A stretch of 64,000 nucleotides of DNA from positions 62,001 to 126,000 of the forward strand of contig CAVPQM010000002.1 in NCBI GenBank assembly GCA_963707555.1, given 5' to 3'. Of the stretch, positions 18,680 through 32,000 are shown in pieces; within the stretch, counting starts at the first letter, position 1; the number at the start of each line of letters is the position of its first letter. Source of the DNA: JAFAFN01 sp963707555. Its GTDB lineage: Bacteria > Actinomycetota > Acidimicrobiia > Acidimicrobiales > Microtrichaceae. Both the position numbers and the translations under genes were made by a program. Under the pieces are notes generated by a model, which made no database searches, had not been told where the DNA came from, and saw only the letters and a list, made by a program, of their open reading frames with translations.

Positions 18680-19429
18680 TCAGAGCAGCATGCCGCCGTC
18701 GACGACGGTGGTCGTGCCGGTGATCCACGACGAGGCGTCCGAGGCCAGGAACAGCGCAGCGTTGGCGATGTCCTCGGGTTCGCCGAGGCGGTGCAACGGC
18801 ACCATCTTCGAGATCGAGTCCTCGTTCTGCTCCCACAGCGCACGAGCCATGTCGGTCTTCACCAGACCCGGGCAGATGGCGTTCACCCGGACACCCGGCG
18901 ACAGCTCCTTCGCGAGCGACTTCGTCAGGTGGATCAGCGCCGCTTTCGTGACGTTGTAGTGACCGATCGACGTCTCGATGCTCAGCCCGCCGATCGAGGA
19001 GATGTTGATGACGTTGCCGCCCGAGGTCGACATCGCCTGGTGCCACGCCTGTTGGATCCACACGAACGGCCCCCGCTGGTTGACCTCGACGGTCTTGTCG
19101 AGTCGTCCGAGGTCGATGTCGATCATCGCCCCCATGTAGGGGTTCGTCGCTGCGTTGTTCACGAGGATGTCGAGTCCACCGAAGCGCTCGATCGTGGCGC
19201 TCACGCAGGCCTCGGCTGCGTCCGGGTCACCCGCGTTCGCCTCGAAGACCTCGAGGTCGGCCGAGCCGCCCGGTGCGATCTCCGACACCGCGGCCCTGAG
19301 CGCGTCCTCCTTGCGCGACGACAGCATCACCGCCGCACCGGCGTCCGCGTAGGCCGCCGCGATCGCCTTGCCGATGCCCCGTGACGCCCCCGTGATGAGC
19401 GCCACCTTGTCGTCGAGTCGAAGCTCCAT
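18680..19429 (-). CDS. Short-chain dehydrogenase/reductase
   Basis: NAD(P)-dependent oxidoreductase of the classical SDR family, intact, about 250 residues. The cofactor loop is TGASRGIG at the N terminus. Other motifs are the LVNNAATNP motif, the INISSIGG strand with the catalytic Ser, YNVTK with the Tyr and Lys, and the C-terminal DASSWITGTTTVVDGGMLL. The Asn-Asn-Ala pattern and length match FabG-like enzymes; the substrate is unknown. Start at ATG 19429, chosen because TACGGT at 19437-19442 lies exactly seven bases upstream; the frame itself extends further. Confidence 0.9.
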   Translation of the reverse strand: MELRLDDKVALITGASRGIGKAIAAAYADAGAAVMLSSRKEDALRAAVSEIAPGGSADLEVFEANAGDPDAAEACVSATIERFGGLDILVNNAATNPYMGAMIDIDLGRLDKTVEVNQRGPFVWIQQAWHQAMSTSGGNVINISSIGGLSIETSIGHYNVTKAALIHLTKSLAKELSPGVRVNAICPGLVKTDMARALWEQNEDSISKMVPLHRLGEPEDIANAALFLASDASSWITGTTTVVDGGMLL

Positions 19430-19436
19430 GCGCTGC

Positions 19437-19442
19437 ACCGTA
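19437..19442 (-). promoter_or_regulatory. -10 box of the SDR gene (leaderless)
   Basis: The minus strand reads TACGGT, seven bases before the ATG at 19429. Confidence 0.5.
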
Positions 19443-19519
19443 CCGACACCGGGCACGGCGGCGCGCCGCGAACCGGTGGCGAGAATCGTCAGGGGATTGT
19501 CATTGCAGCCATCGACCGG

Positions 19520-20532
19520 GTGCCTGAGGATGCAGTGGTGAGCACCCACCCGCCACCGGATCCGGTCGTCGCCCGCCGCATCGGCATCGTGGCCTTCGAG
19601 CACTTCCAACTGCTCGACCTGGCAGGGCCGGCGGACGTGTTTCGCACCGCCACGCTGCTCGGCGCCGACTACGAGATCGTCGTCACGACCGTCGACGGGA
19701 GCATCGGTGGCGTCGGTCAGCGGTGTGCGTGTCGCAGCGGATCGCTCGACCGCCGATCTGGCGACGTCGACGGAACCGCTCGACACCCTCATGACCATCG
19801 GCGGGTTCGGCGTGCACGAGGCGGCGACCGACGAGACGCTGCTCGACCACGTCCGCCGTCTCTCGGCGAGGGCCCGCCGCACCACCTCGGTGTGCAGCGG
19901 CGCGTTCCTCCTGGCCGCGGCCGGACTGCTCGACGGCCACCGTGCCACGACGCACTGGGCCTCGTGTGACGACCTCGCCGAGCGCTACCCCGACGTCCGC
20001 GTCGACGGCGACCGGATCTACGTGCAGGACCGCGACCGTTGGACATCGGCCGGGGTGACCGCCGGCATCGACCTGGCCCTCGCGCTCGTCGAGGCCGACC
20101 ACGGCCCCGACCTGGCCCACTCGGTCGCCGCCTGGCTGGTCGTCTTCGTGCGGCGTCCCGGCGGCCAGTCCCAGTTCTCGGCGCAGCTCCGGGCACGTCC
20201 GGCCCGACGCGAGGAGCTGCGCGAGCTGCAGCGCTGGATCCCCGACCACCTGGACGAGGACCTGGGCATCGCCGCGCTGGCGTCCCGCGCCGTCGATGAG
20301 CGAGCGCACCTTCGTCCGTGCGTGGCGCGACGAGACCGGCACGACGCCCGCCGCGTACGTCGAGATGCTGCGCATCGAGGCCGCACGGCGACTGCTCGAG
20401 ACGAGCGACCTGACCGTCGCCGCGATCGCCGCCGAAGTCGGGCTCGGCCGCCCCGAGCGACTGCACCGAGCGGTGCGTCGCCGCCTCGGGACCACACCCG
20501 ATCAGTACCGCCGGCACTTCGCCCGGGCCTGA
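19520..20532 (+). CDS. GlxA-family AraC regulator, two frame breaks
   Basis: Transcription factor with an N-terminal DJ-1/PfpI-like domain and a C-terminal AraC helix-turn-helix. The sensor half begins RRIGIVAFEHFQLLDLAGPADVF, split here as RRIGIVAFEHFQLLD and LAGPADVF. It has the nucleophile-elbow-like TTSVCSGAFLLAAAG and WTSAGVTAGIDLALALVE. The AraC half has EDLGIAALA and SERTFVRAWRDETGTTPAAY, then IAAEVGLGRPERLHRAVRRR. Frame changes near 19700 and 20295. About 335 residues. Several GTG codons (19520, 19535, 19538) could start it. It probably controls the PfpI gene 72 bases downstream. Confidence 0.82.
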
Positions 20533-20604
20533 GCCTCACTCCCTTTCACTCACCCCCCCCTCCCGCACACACCAGGCACCCGCCACCCACGACAGGAGCC
20601 AGAC

Positions 20605-21240
20605 ATGCAGATCGCCATCGGCCTCTACCCCGGACTCACCGTGCTCGACTCGATCGGCCCGTACCAGGTGCTCAGCCTGGTGCCCGACATCGACGTCGTG
20701 CTCTGCGCGGAGCACGCCGGGCGCGTCACCGACGACAACGGCCTCGTGCACCTCGACGTCGAGCACACCTTCGCGGAGGTGCCCCGCCCCGACGTGCTGC
20801 TCGTCGGCGGCGGCTTCGGGACCCGGGCCCTCGCGACACCCGACAGCGCGATCGTCGAGTGGATCCGCTCCGCGCACGCCACGACGACGTGGACCACGTC
20901 GGTCTGCACGGGTTCGCTCCTGCTCGGCGCCGCCGGCCTGCTCGACGGGCTCCGGGCGACGACCCACTGGCACTACTACGACCTGCTCGCGGAGTTCGGC
21001 GCCGAACCGGTCGAGGACCGTGTCGTCGTCGGTGACCGCATCATCACCGCGGCCGGCGTGTCCTCGGGCATCGACATGGCCCTCGTGCTCGTCGACCGGC
21101 TCTACGGCCCCGAGATGGCCCAGGCGATCCAGCTCGGCATCGAGTACGACCCCCATCCGCCGTTCGACTCGGGCGCCCCCTCGAAGGCGGCACCGGAGAT
21201 CGTCGAGCTGGTGAGCGCCGTGATGGCCGCGTCGCGCTGA
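20605..21240 (+). CDS. DJ-1/PfpI family protein (isonitrile-hydratase-like)
   Basis: Intact, 211 residues. The class-1 amidotransferase-like fold is shown by LYPGLTVLDSIGPYQVL, VLLVGGGFGTRAL, the Cys elbow TTSVCTGSLLLGAAGLLDG, RATTHWHYYDLL and ITAAGVSSGIDMALVLV. The Cys and the following GSLLLGAAG match the isonitrile hydratase/ThiJ group. It has a proper AGGAG ribosome site seven bases before the ATG, unlike the leaderless genes around it. Same strand as the GlxA-type regulator, whose sensor domain resembles it. Confidence 0.8.
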   Translation: MQIAIGLYPGLTVLDSIGPYQVLSLVPDIDVVLCAEHAGRVTDDNGLVHLDVEHTFAEVPRPDVLLVGGGFGTRALATPDSAIVEWIRSAHATTTWTTSVCTGSLLLGAAGLLDGLRATTHWHYYDLLAEFGAEPVEDRVVVGDRIITAAGVSSGIDMALVLVDRLYGPEMAQAIQLGIEYDPHPPFDSGAPSKAAPEIVELVSAVMAASR

Positions 21241-21269
21241 GCGCCGAGCCAGCCTGGCGGACCGGGCAC

Positions 21270-21314
21270 GCCGTCACTGCCGTCACTGCCGTCACTGCCG
21301 TCACTGCCGTCACT
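21270..21314. repeat. Five tandem copies of a 9-bp unit
   Basis: GCCGTCACT is repeated five times without change, in the gap between the PfpI and DUF222 genes, ending about 30 bases upstream of the DUF222 -10 box. Probably a slippage-prone microsatellite. Confidence 0.85.
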
Positions 21315-21345
21315 ATCAGGCTCCTTCACTGTCAGACCGTGTCGG

Positions 21346-21351
21346 CAGACT
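21346..21351 (+). promoter_or_regulatory. Possible -10 box of the DUF222 gene
   Basis: CAGACT lies six bases before the ATG at 21358. The same hexamer precedes the DUF255 gene at 22946. Confidence 0.35.
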
Positions 21352-21357
21352 GTTCGC

Positions 21358-22840
21358 ATGCGAGAGATCGACGGGCCATCGTGGTCCACGGTGCCACTGC
21401 TCGAGTGGTCGAAGGCCCCGGATCTCGCTCGCGTCCAGGTGCTCCCGGCACGCTCGGCGGCGCGTGCGCCGGTCCCCGCAGCGGTGGCGGCACTCGATGC
21501 TCTGGACTCGCTCGACTGGCCGTCGATGACCGGCCAGGAGCAGCTGGACGCCGTTGCGGCGTTGGGTGCCGCGCGGTCGCGTCTCGACGATGCCATCGCA
21601 GCGGGCCTCTCGGCGGTCGATCGCTCGGGGGCGGCCGAGGCCGACTCCGGTCTGCGGACGGTGCCCTGGTACGCGCGGGTCACGGGCGAGGAACGCTCGA
21701 CCGGTCGTCGCCTGCTCGCGGACGGCCGCACGCTCGAACGTTTCGAGCGGTTCGCCGCAGCGTTCCGCGAACACCGCTGCACCATGGACCACGTCCGTGT
21801 GCTGACCGCGGCGTGCAACCCACGCGTGCTCGACCAGCTCATCGCCGCGGACACCGAGCTGACCGAGCTCGCCTCGACGCTCACGGTCGAGGCGTGGCGC
21901 GACGCGCTGACGCCTGCTGGTCGCCTCGCTCGACGCCGATGGACCCGAGCCGAGCAGCGACCACGACCGCGTCACCGCAGTGCGCGTCGGCGAGCAACTC
22001 GTGCTCGACGGCGACCTCTCCGGCGACCAGGCCGTCGTGTTCGAACAGGCACTCGGCGACGAGTACCGCCGACAGCTCGTCGCCGCCAACGGCGAGGCCA
22101 CCACCGCGGGGATGCCCGTGCCGCCACCCGCGACGCTGCGAGCCCGGGCACTGGTCGAGCTGGTGCGCCGCGGCCACCAGGTCCGAGCCGACGGCACCCC
22201 ACTCACCCGCGGTGCCAGCGAAGCGAAGCTCGTCGTCCGCGAGGACCACCTCGGGTCAGGTGACCACCTCGGGCCGGGTGAGCAGATCGGCGGGTCGTGG
22301 GCCGACCGCATCCGCAGCGGTCGTGTCGTCACCACCGCCGATGGTGCTGCGGTCGACCCGCTCGCCGCGGCGGTGCTGCTCTGCGACTCCGTGGTGCGAC
22401 CGTTCCAGGTCGACGACAAGGGCAGGACCCTCTGGGGTGGGCGCCGGCGCCGCTCCATCACCCACGCCCAACGCGCCGCGCTCGCCATCCGCGACGGCGG
22501 CTGCGTGTTCCCGGACTGCGTCGCCCCGCCGAGCTGGTGCGACGGCCACCACGTCGAATGGTGGCGCGACGGCGGACCATCCGACATCGACAACATCGTG
22601 CTGCTCTGTCGACGCCACCACGGCTACGCCCACAGCGACGACTGGACCCTCGAACCGGTCCCGGCAGAACCCGACGACCCCACCGGCGGCACACAACGCT
22701 TCACCTGGACCCACCACCCCGGCGACGGCGCACACGCCCGGGTCATGCCCGCGACCAACGCCACGACCCGTCACCTGCGCCACTCGGTGCTGCTCAGCCA
22801 GGCAACGGACCTCGACGGCGTCCGAGCCGGCCCTCCCTGA
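21358..22840 (+). CDS. DUF222-HNH endonuclease-type protein, one frame break
   Basis: Member of the 13E12/DUF222 group, often multi-copy in Actinomycetota. A long helical DUF222 region (ALGAARSRLDDAIAAGL, VPWYARVTGEERSTGRRLLAD) is followed by a C-terminal HNH nuclease module: GGCVFPDCVAPPSWCDGHH, then VEWWRDGGPSDIDNIVLLC, then RRHHGYAH, with four zinc-type Cys and the catalytic His. One frame break near 21915 joins AWRDAL to LLVASLDADGPEP. About 493 residues. The role is unknown; some relatives flank repeat elements, but I see no terminal repeats here. Confidence 0.85.
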
Positions 22841-22945
22841 ACAGTCGCCCGCGTCAGTGGGTCCGCCGGCGCCAGCCGCACATGACCTGCCCGCCATCGG
22901 ACCGCCGTCGGACCGGGGTGGGCCCCGCTCGGGGAGCGATCGGGA

Positions 22946-22951
22946 CAGACT
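22946..22951 (+). promoter_or_regulatory. Possible -10 box of the DUF255 gene
   Basis: CAGACT lies seven bases before the ATG at 22959. Confidence 0.35.
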
Positions 22952-22958
22952 GGCCCGC

Positions 22959-25053
<2,095 letters not shown>

Positions 25054-25091
25054 ACCCGCGACCGGCGGGCTGGCCCGCAGCGGGACGGCGC

Positions 25092-27570
25092 TCAGGCGTC
25101 CTGGGCGGCGGCGACCTTGTGGCCGGGCACGTCGATGTAGGGCGGCTCGACGTGGTCGAGCATGCCCTTCGAGACCCAGTTGCGCTTGTCGGCCCAGATG
25201 ATCAACGGCGGCAGGACGACCAGCGCTGCGAGCAGGGCGATCGTGATCTTCAGCGCCACGAAGATGCCGAAGTTCGACAGCAGCGGCAGCGACGAGAACG
25301 CGATGACCGCGACACCGGCGATCGCCGTCATGGCCGACACGATGAACGCCCGACCGGTGCGGGCCGCGGTGACGTCGATCGCCTCTCGCGGCTCGAGGCC
25401 CCGTCGTCGTTCCTCGAGGTAGCGCAGCAGGATCAGCGACGTGAACTCCGTGCAGGTGGCCACCACGAGCGGGCCACCGACCGCGGTCATCGGGCTCAGC
25501 GAGATCCCGAACACGTAGATGAGGATCGTCGCGAGTCCGGAGGCGATGAGCACCGGCACCACCGACAGGATCGCCCGGGTGAAGGACCGCAGACGCACGA
25601 GCAGGAACAGGAAGACCAGACCGACCGACAGCCAGGTCAGCTCGACCAGGTTCGCCTCGAGGTTCTCGAGCAGGCCCACGCCCACCACGGCCAGCCCCGA
25701 CGGGACCACCAGCAGGCCGTCGGGCGGATCCGCGTGCTCGCGCAGCTCGTCGACGACGACCGCGCGGTCCTCGAGGGAGCCCGCCGCGGTCAGGAAGATC
25801 AGGTTGAACGCGGAGCCGTCCTCGGAGGCGGTGCTGCGCTGCACGCCCACCGGGGCCACGTCCCACGCCGCCTGCACCGACTCCGCGGTCGGCGGGATCG
25901 ACGGCACACCCGGCACGTCGGTCAGCTTGCGGACGGTGCCGATGATGCTCGAGTCGACGATGAGGTCCTCGGGGAACTCCTCGACGGTGCGGAGCGTCAG
26001 CGCGTTCACGTAGTCGACGGTCTCGTCGGTGAAGACCGTGCCACCCTCGCCCTCGGCCTCGATGAACACGCCGAGGTCGGACGCACCGCCGATCTCACGC
26101 TCGAGGGTCCGGATGTTCTTGATGACCTCGGAGTCCTGGTCGACCCAGTTGATCGGGTCGGTCTCGAGCTTCAACCGGGGCTCGAGGATGCTGCCCGCGA
26201 CGAACACGCCCACGGAGAGCACGGCGAGGATGAGCGCGAAGCGCGGCGGCACGCTGCCGAGCCAGACGACGAGACGCCCGAGACGGCCCTCGGAGAAGTC
26301 GCGCCCCTTGGTCGGCGAGCGGAACTCGCGGATGCCGAGCGCGGCGAGCGGGTTGATGATCGACGAGACGCAGATCGCGATGATGCCGACGGTGAGCAGC
26401 CAACCGAAGTCGCGGATCATCGGGACCTGCGAGATCTGGATCGCACCGAAGGCGAACACGGCGTCGAAGGTGACGACCAGCAGCGCGGGGCCGAGCCCGC
26501 GGGCTGCGGCCTGGATCGGGTGGGACTCGCGGTCGATGATCACCTCTTCCTCGATGCGCGAGTGCATCTGGATCGCGTAGTCGATGCCGATGCCCAACAT
26601 GACGGGCAGACCGGCGATCGTGACCAGCGTCAGCGGGATGCCCAGGTAGCCGGCCAGGCCGAACGCCCAGATGATGCCGATGATCACCACCGCCAGGGGC
26701 AGCAGACGCCAGCGCACGTTGAAGAACAGCATCAGGATGACGATCATCACCGCCACCGCGATGCCGCCGAGGGTGAGCATGCCGCCGCGGAGGTAGTCGT
26801 TGATGCCCTTGAGCAGCACCGGGTGCGCCGGTGGTGGTGACCGTGGCGCCGTCGAAGGTGAGATCCTCGGTGATCTCGAGCACCGCGTCGGATGCGATGC
26901 CCTCGTCCTCGATCGACAGGTTGCCCGGCAGGCGGGTCAGCATCTGGGCGTGGGTGGGGTCCGGGAACACCGGCCGCAACGAGGCACGGATGTCGCCCTG
27001 GTTGTCGTAGAGCAGGAACTTGACCCACTCGGGGTTGTCGAGGGTCCGCTCCTCGGCGGGCACCGCGGCGGTGCGACCGAGGGTCACCGCGGCGTCGGCC
27101 AGGCGCTGCTCCTTGAGCGCCGGGTCGGTCTCGGCCTGGGTGGCGTGCAGGATCGCGGCGCCGGCGATGCTCTTGGTCAGGTCACCGTCGGCCGGAGGCT
27201 CCACCAGGCTGTTGGAGAACTCGAGCGCGGTGAGCGGTGAGACCACGCCCAGCACCTGGCCGCTCGCCTCGAGCTCCTCGGCGACCGTCGACATCGTCTC
27301 GATGCCTTCGGTGGTGAACAGGTCCTCGACCCGCTTGCCGTCGTCCATGACGATGAGCGACAGCATGGCCTGCCCGCCGAAGCGGTCCTGGTAGGCGACG
27401 TTGTCCTTGTAGACCTCGCCGTCTCGATCGAGATAGCTGTCCTGACCGGTCGCGAACTCGAGCCGGGTGATGCCGAACCCCAACACGATCGTGAAGACCA
27501 GACCGATCGCTCCGACCATGCCGGCGTGTCGACCGAGGTTCACCGCGAGCCATGACCAGACCTTCGCCAT
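25092..27570 (-). CDS. MMPL/RND-superfamily transporter, one frame break
   Basis: Exports a hydrophobic substrate, probably a lipid, across the membrane. Two repeats of one helix, a large outer loop, then five helices. The first loop begins FATGQDSYLDRDGEVYKDN and the helices carry the family signature GIGIDYAIQMHSRIEEE in the first half and TEFTSLILLRYLEERR in the second. One frame break near 26820. About 826 residues. ATG at 27570 chosen since GAGGGAG lies six bases upstream; a TTG at 27576 is also open. The sequence resembles hopanoid-type and actinobacterial RND lipid exporters, but no substrate gene is adjacent. Confidence 0.85.
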
Positions 27571-27617
27571 CTTCAACTCCCTCGGTCCGCCGCCACTGCC
27601 TCACGGCACAATCGCTG

Positions 27618-27623
27618 AACCTA
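27618..27623 (-). promoter_or_regulatory. Candidate -10 box of the MMPL gene
   Basis: The minus strand reads TAGGTT about 47 bases upstream of the ATG at 27570. With the GAGGGAG ribosome site this would give a conventional leader. Confidence 0.35.
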
Positions 27624-27670
27624 GCCCTCCGTCGATTGCGTCACGAAGTTGAACTCGAGTCGGTGACGCG

Positions 27671-28301
27671 TCACCAACCGCCGTCGTGGCGGACGGCGTC
27701 GAGGGCCGGCCGACCGGCCGCCGCGGAACGTGACGGCCCGCCGCCGTCGCCGGCGCGATGCCCCAACGCGATGGTCCCGAGGGAGCGCTGGTCCGTCGGC
27801 ACGCCGAAGGCGTCTCGCACGGCGTCCTCGTGGTCGAACTGCCCGAACAACAGCGCACCGAGGCCCTGGGACTCCGCCGCGAGCAGCATCGCCATGACCG
27901 CGGCGCCGCCGTCGACCCACCAGTAGGGCACCGGCCACGCGTCCTCACCCGCGCCGAGTCCCGAGTGGGCCTTGTCGGATGCCGAGTACCGCTCGACGTA
28001 GCGCGCCGGATCGACGTACGGGAGGATCAGGACCGGCGCGGCGAGCAGGCCCGGCCAGGGGAACGGTGTCACGCCGGTGTGCAGGCAACGTGACGTCCCA
28101 GTAACCAGCGACGTCGTCGCCGCGCAGCACCACGAGCTGCAACGCCCAGGTGTTGCCCGCAGCGGGTCCGCGCAGCGCGGCGCCCAGCACCGAGTCGAGC
28201 TGTTCGTCGTCGACGTCTCGTGCGAGGTAGTCGCGACACATGCGCCGCGATGACAGGACGGACTCGAAGGTCCGACCCCGTTCACCGTCGGAGGGGTTCA
28301 C
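27671..28301 (-). CDS. Nitroreductase-family FMN protein, one frame break
   Basis: Small FMN oxidoreductase. The N-terminal FMN site is SSRRMCRDYLARDV, then GPAAGNTWALQLVVL. After a frame break near 28085 come LPYVDPARYVERYSASD, WWVDGGAAVMAMLLAAESQGLG, and GQFDHEDAVRDAFGVP, with the typical IALGH strand near the end. About 210 residues. Its GTG (28301) overlaps the upstream gene stop (GTGA), so the two form an operon. The substrate is unknown; deazaflavin use is also possible in this phylum. Confidence 0.8.
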
Positions 28302-28965
28302 CCGTGCTTGAGCAGTTCCTCTGCCATGACCCAGCCGCAGGTCACGAGGCAGTCACCACGCTCCGGGTCGAGGTGATCGAACTGCGCCGCGACCGCAGCC
28401 GGGATGGCCTCGGGCTTGAGCGACTCGTGGTCGAGCACCAGCGGCGGCGAGCCGTCGCCGACGATCGTGAAGGTCTGGTCGTCGTAGCGCTCGGCGTCGA
28501 TGCCGAACCGCTTGACCAGGCGACGACCCCAGGCCCGCTCCTCGCCCGAGGCCTTGTGGTCCGGGCGGGGCACGATGTCGGAGAGCAGCTTGAAGGCCTC
28601 GAAGGCGCCGGCGTCGCTCATGCGGGTGCCGACCAGCACGTCCTCGTCGGGGAAGGCCAGGAGCGCCCGGCGGAAGTTGTCGGCGATGATGGCCCGGAGC
28701 ACGGGGTCACGCTTCGAGGTGCGCTTGACGGCTGCGACGCCGAGCAGGATGCACGGCGTGCCGCCGATGCGCTCGAGGGTGGAGAACGAGAAGCCCTCAG
28801 GTGGTTGCCTTCGCGGACGAGCGTGACGAGCACCCACTCCTCGACCTGCTTCGAGAGCATGCCGACCTCGTAGCAGTTGCCACCGTCAGCGCAGATGTCG
28901 GCCATCTCGGCCAGCTCCGCGTCGCTGAGGGCAGTGCAGTCCTTGGTCTCGACGTCGATCGCCAT
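28298..28965 (-). CDS. Conserved-looking hypothetical, operon with nitroreductase
   Basis: No family recognised. About 222 residues after joining one break near 28800 (GNHLR to GFSFSTLERIGG). The N-terminal third is acidic with three Cys (about 10, 25 and 31: KDCTALSD, MADICADGGNCYE). The middle has ILLGVAAVKRTSKRDPVLRA and LLAFPDEDVLVGTRMSD, and the end LDPERGDCLVTCGWVMAEEL. Even hydrophobic periodicity suggests a soluble fold; an acetyltransferase-like fold is a guess. The ATG follows AGGGGAG by seven bases. Confidence 0.6.
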
Positions 28966-28980
28966 GCACAGCTCCCCTGG

Positions 28981-28986
28981 AAAATA
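28981..28986 (-). promoter_or_regulatory. Candidate -10 box for the hypothetical-nitroreductase pair
   Basis: The minus strand reads TATTTT, 15 bases upstream of the ATG. It is the most AT-rich spot nearby. The gap to dnaE also holds the perfect palindrome GCACCGGTGC at 29023-29032. Confidence 0.4.
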
Positions 28987-29089
28987 GGCACAAACAGGCT
29001 CCTACAGTTCAGTCGACAACGGGCACCGGTGCAACTCGCGGCCCGCCGTTCACAGGTTGCGTGGTCCGTGCGCGACGCGTGTCAGGAGC

Positions 29090-32000
29090 TCAGACGACGA
29101 CAGCCTCGTGCCCGAGCAGCACCCGGAGCTCGCCGACCAGGCCGCTGCGGACGCTCACGGTGAACTGGTCGGGCAGGCGCAGCACCTGGCGCGTCGCCGA
29201 GCAGGATGTAGCACCTCGGACTCGCCGGGGAAGTCGATGAGCAGCTCCTTGAGCCGGTCGACCGTCGCGTCGCTGAGCCGTGCCGCGGGCGAGGTTGCAG
29301 CCGCAGCGGCGGCGTCGCCGTCGGCCATGGGCTCGAAGAGCTCGATGTCGGTCGCGATCAGCTTCGGCGTGTCGTCGCGCTTGTCGACCCGGCCCTCGAC
29401 GATGACCACCGCGTCGTCGGCGAGCAGGTGGCCGATCTCGGCCATCGTCTTCGGGAACACCATGACCTCGATCGACGCCCTGCAGGTCCTCCAGGGTGAA
29501 GACGGCCATGAGGTCGCCCTTCTTGGTCCACTTGCGCTGCAGGCCGGTGACGACGCCGCCGACCGTGCGCACGGGCGCCGTCCTCGACCTCGGCCAGCTC
29601 GGCGATGGTGCAGTCGGTCTTGCGCGCGCAGCGCCGCCTCGGCGCCCATGCAGCGGGTGGTCGCGACACGTAGAGGCCGAGCATCTCCTTCTCGAACGCG
29701 AGCCGCTGCTTCTTGTCGAACTCGAGGTCGGGGATGCGGCGTGCGCTCGTCGAAGGCCGGGCGCGTCGTCGGCGGCATCGCCGAACAGCGACATGACGCC
29801 CATGTCGCGCTCCTTGCGGCGCCGGGCCACCGTCTGGTCGACGATCTGCTCGAAGACGGCGAGCAGGCCCTGGCGGGGATGGCCGAGCGAGTCGAAGCCA
29901 CCGGCCTTGATGAGCGACTCGATCGTCCGCTTGTTGAGCACCTCGGTGTCGACCCGCTCGCAGAAGTCGTAGAAGTCGACGAACGGGCCGTTCGCGTCGC
30001 GCTCGGTCGACGATGTGCTCGACCAGGCCCTCGCCCACGTTGCGCACCGCGGACAGGCCGAACGGGATCGCAGCCTCGGTGCCGTCCGTCGAGCGCGTGG
30101 CCGGCACGAAGTCCGACTGCCGAGCGGTTGACGTCGGGCACCAGCGACCTCGATGCCCATCGTGCCGGCACTCGGCCAGGTAGACCGCCGCCTTGTCCAG
30201 GTTGGTCTTCACGCTGGTGAGCAGCGCGGCGAGGTACTCGACCGGGTAGTTCGCCTTGAGGTAGGCGGTCTGGTAGGCGACGAGCCCGTAGCCGTAGGCG
30301 TGGCTCTTGTTGAAGGCGTAGTCGGCGAACGGCTCGATGATGTCGAACAGGTCGGTGCCGAGCGTCCGCGCCGTAGCCCGGTGCGCCTCGCAGCCGTCGA
30401 CGAACTTCTCCCGCTCCTTGGCCATGAGCTCCCGGTTCTTCTTGCCGCAGGCCTTGCGGAGGTTGTCGGCCTCGGCCAGGGAGTAGCCGGCGAACTTCTG
30501 GGCGACCCGCATCATGGACTCCTGGTAGATCATCAGCCCGTAGGTGTCGCCGAGGACCTCCTCGGCGTCGGGGTGGAGGTAGTCGACCGGCTTGCGGCCG
30601 TTCTTGCGGTCGGCGTAGTCGTTGTGCATGTTCGCCGCCATCGGGCCCGGGCCGGTACAGGGCGACGAGGGCGGCGACGTCCTCGAAGCGGTCGGGCGCC
30701 AGCGACCGCATGAGGGCGCGCATGGCGCCGCCCTCGAGCTGGAACACGCCGATCGAGTCGCCCCGGCGCAGCAGCTCGTAGGTGGGCTGGTCGTCGAGCG
30801 GCGACGTCGTCGATGTCGAGCTCGATCGCCGCGGGTCGCGCTCGATGAGCTCGAGCGTGTCGGCGATGACGTCGAGGTTGCGCAGGCCGAGGAAGTCCAT
30901 CTTGAGCAGGCCGAGGTCCTCGACGCCGTGCATCTCGTACTGGGTGACGACCGGCGCGTCCTCGGGGTCCTGGCCGGCCTCCGGCTTGCGCTGGATCGGC
31001 AGGTAGTCGGTGAGCGGGTCCTTGGTGATCACCACCGCGGCGGCGTGGATGCCGTCCTGGCGGCGCAGGCCCTCGAGGCCCTTGGCGACGTCGATGACCT
31101 GCTTGGCGTCGGGGTCGGTCGTCGTACATGTCCCGCAGGTCGGCGGCCATCTTGTAGCCGTCCTCGTACTTCGGGTGCTCCTCGAGGCAGGCGTAGAGCG
31201 GCGTGTCGCGGCCCATGACCAGCGGCGGCATGGCCTTGGCCACCTTGTCGCCGACGGCGTACGGGTAGCCGAGCACCCGGGCCGCGTCGCGCACGGCGGC
31301 CCGGGCCTTGATGGTGGAGAACGTGACGATCTGGGCGACGTGGTCGCGGCCGTAGCGCTCGGCCGCGTAGCGGATCATCTCGTCCCGGTAGCGGGAGTCG
31401 AAGTCCATGTCGATGTCGGGCATCGAGATGCGGCTCGGGTTGAGGAAGCGCTCGAACAGCAGGTCGTACTTGATCGGGTCGAGGTCGGTGATCCGCAGGC
31501 AGTAGGCCACCGCGCAGCCCGGCGGCCGAGCCACGGCCCGGGCCGACCCGGATGTTGGTGTCGCGGGCGTGCTGGATGAGGTCCCAGACGATGAGGAAGT
31601 ACGAGCAGAACCCCATGTCGCCGATGACCTTGAGCTCGTAGGCGAGCCGCTCGACGACCTCGTCGGGCAGCTGCGTCGCCCCAGCGCTCCTTGGCCCCCT
31701 CGAAGGTGAGGTGCTCGCAGGTAGTCGGCGTCGTCGGTCGAAGCCCTCGGGCAGCGGGAAGTTCGGGCAGCAGCGGCTTGCCGAACTCGATCTCGACGTT
31801 CGCCCGCTCGGCGATCCACAGCGAGTTGTCGCACGCCACCTCGACCTCGCGGAACAGGTGGCGCATCTCCTCCGCCGTCTTCAGGTAGTGCTCGTCGCCG
31901 TGGAACTTGAAGCGGTCGGGGTCGCTCATCAGCGAGCCGGTCTGCACGCACAGCAGGGCGTCGTGGGCGACGGCGTCGTCGCGGTGCGATGTAGTGGCTG

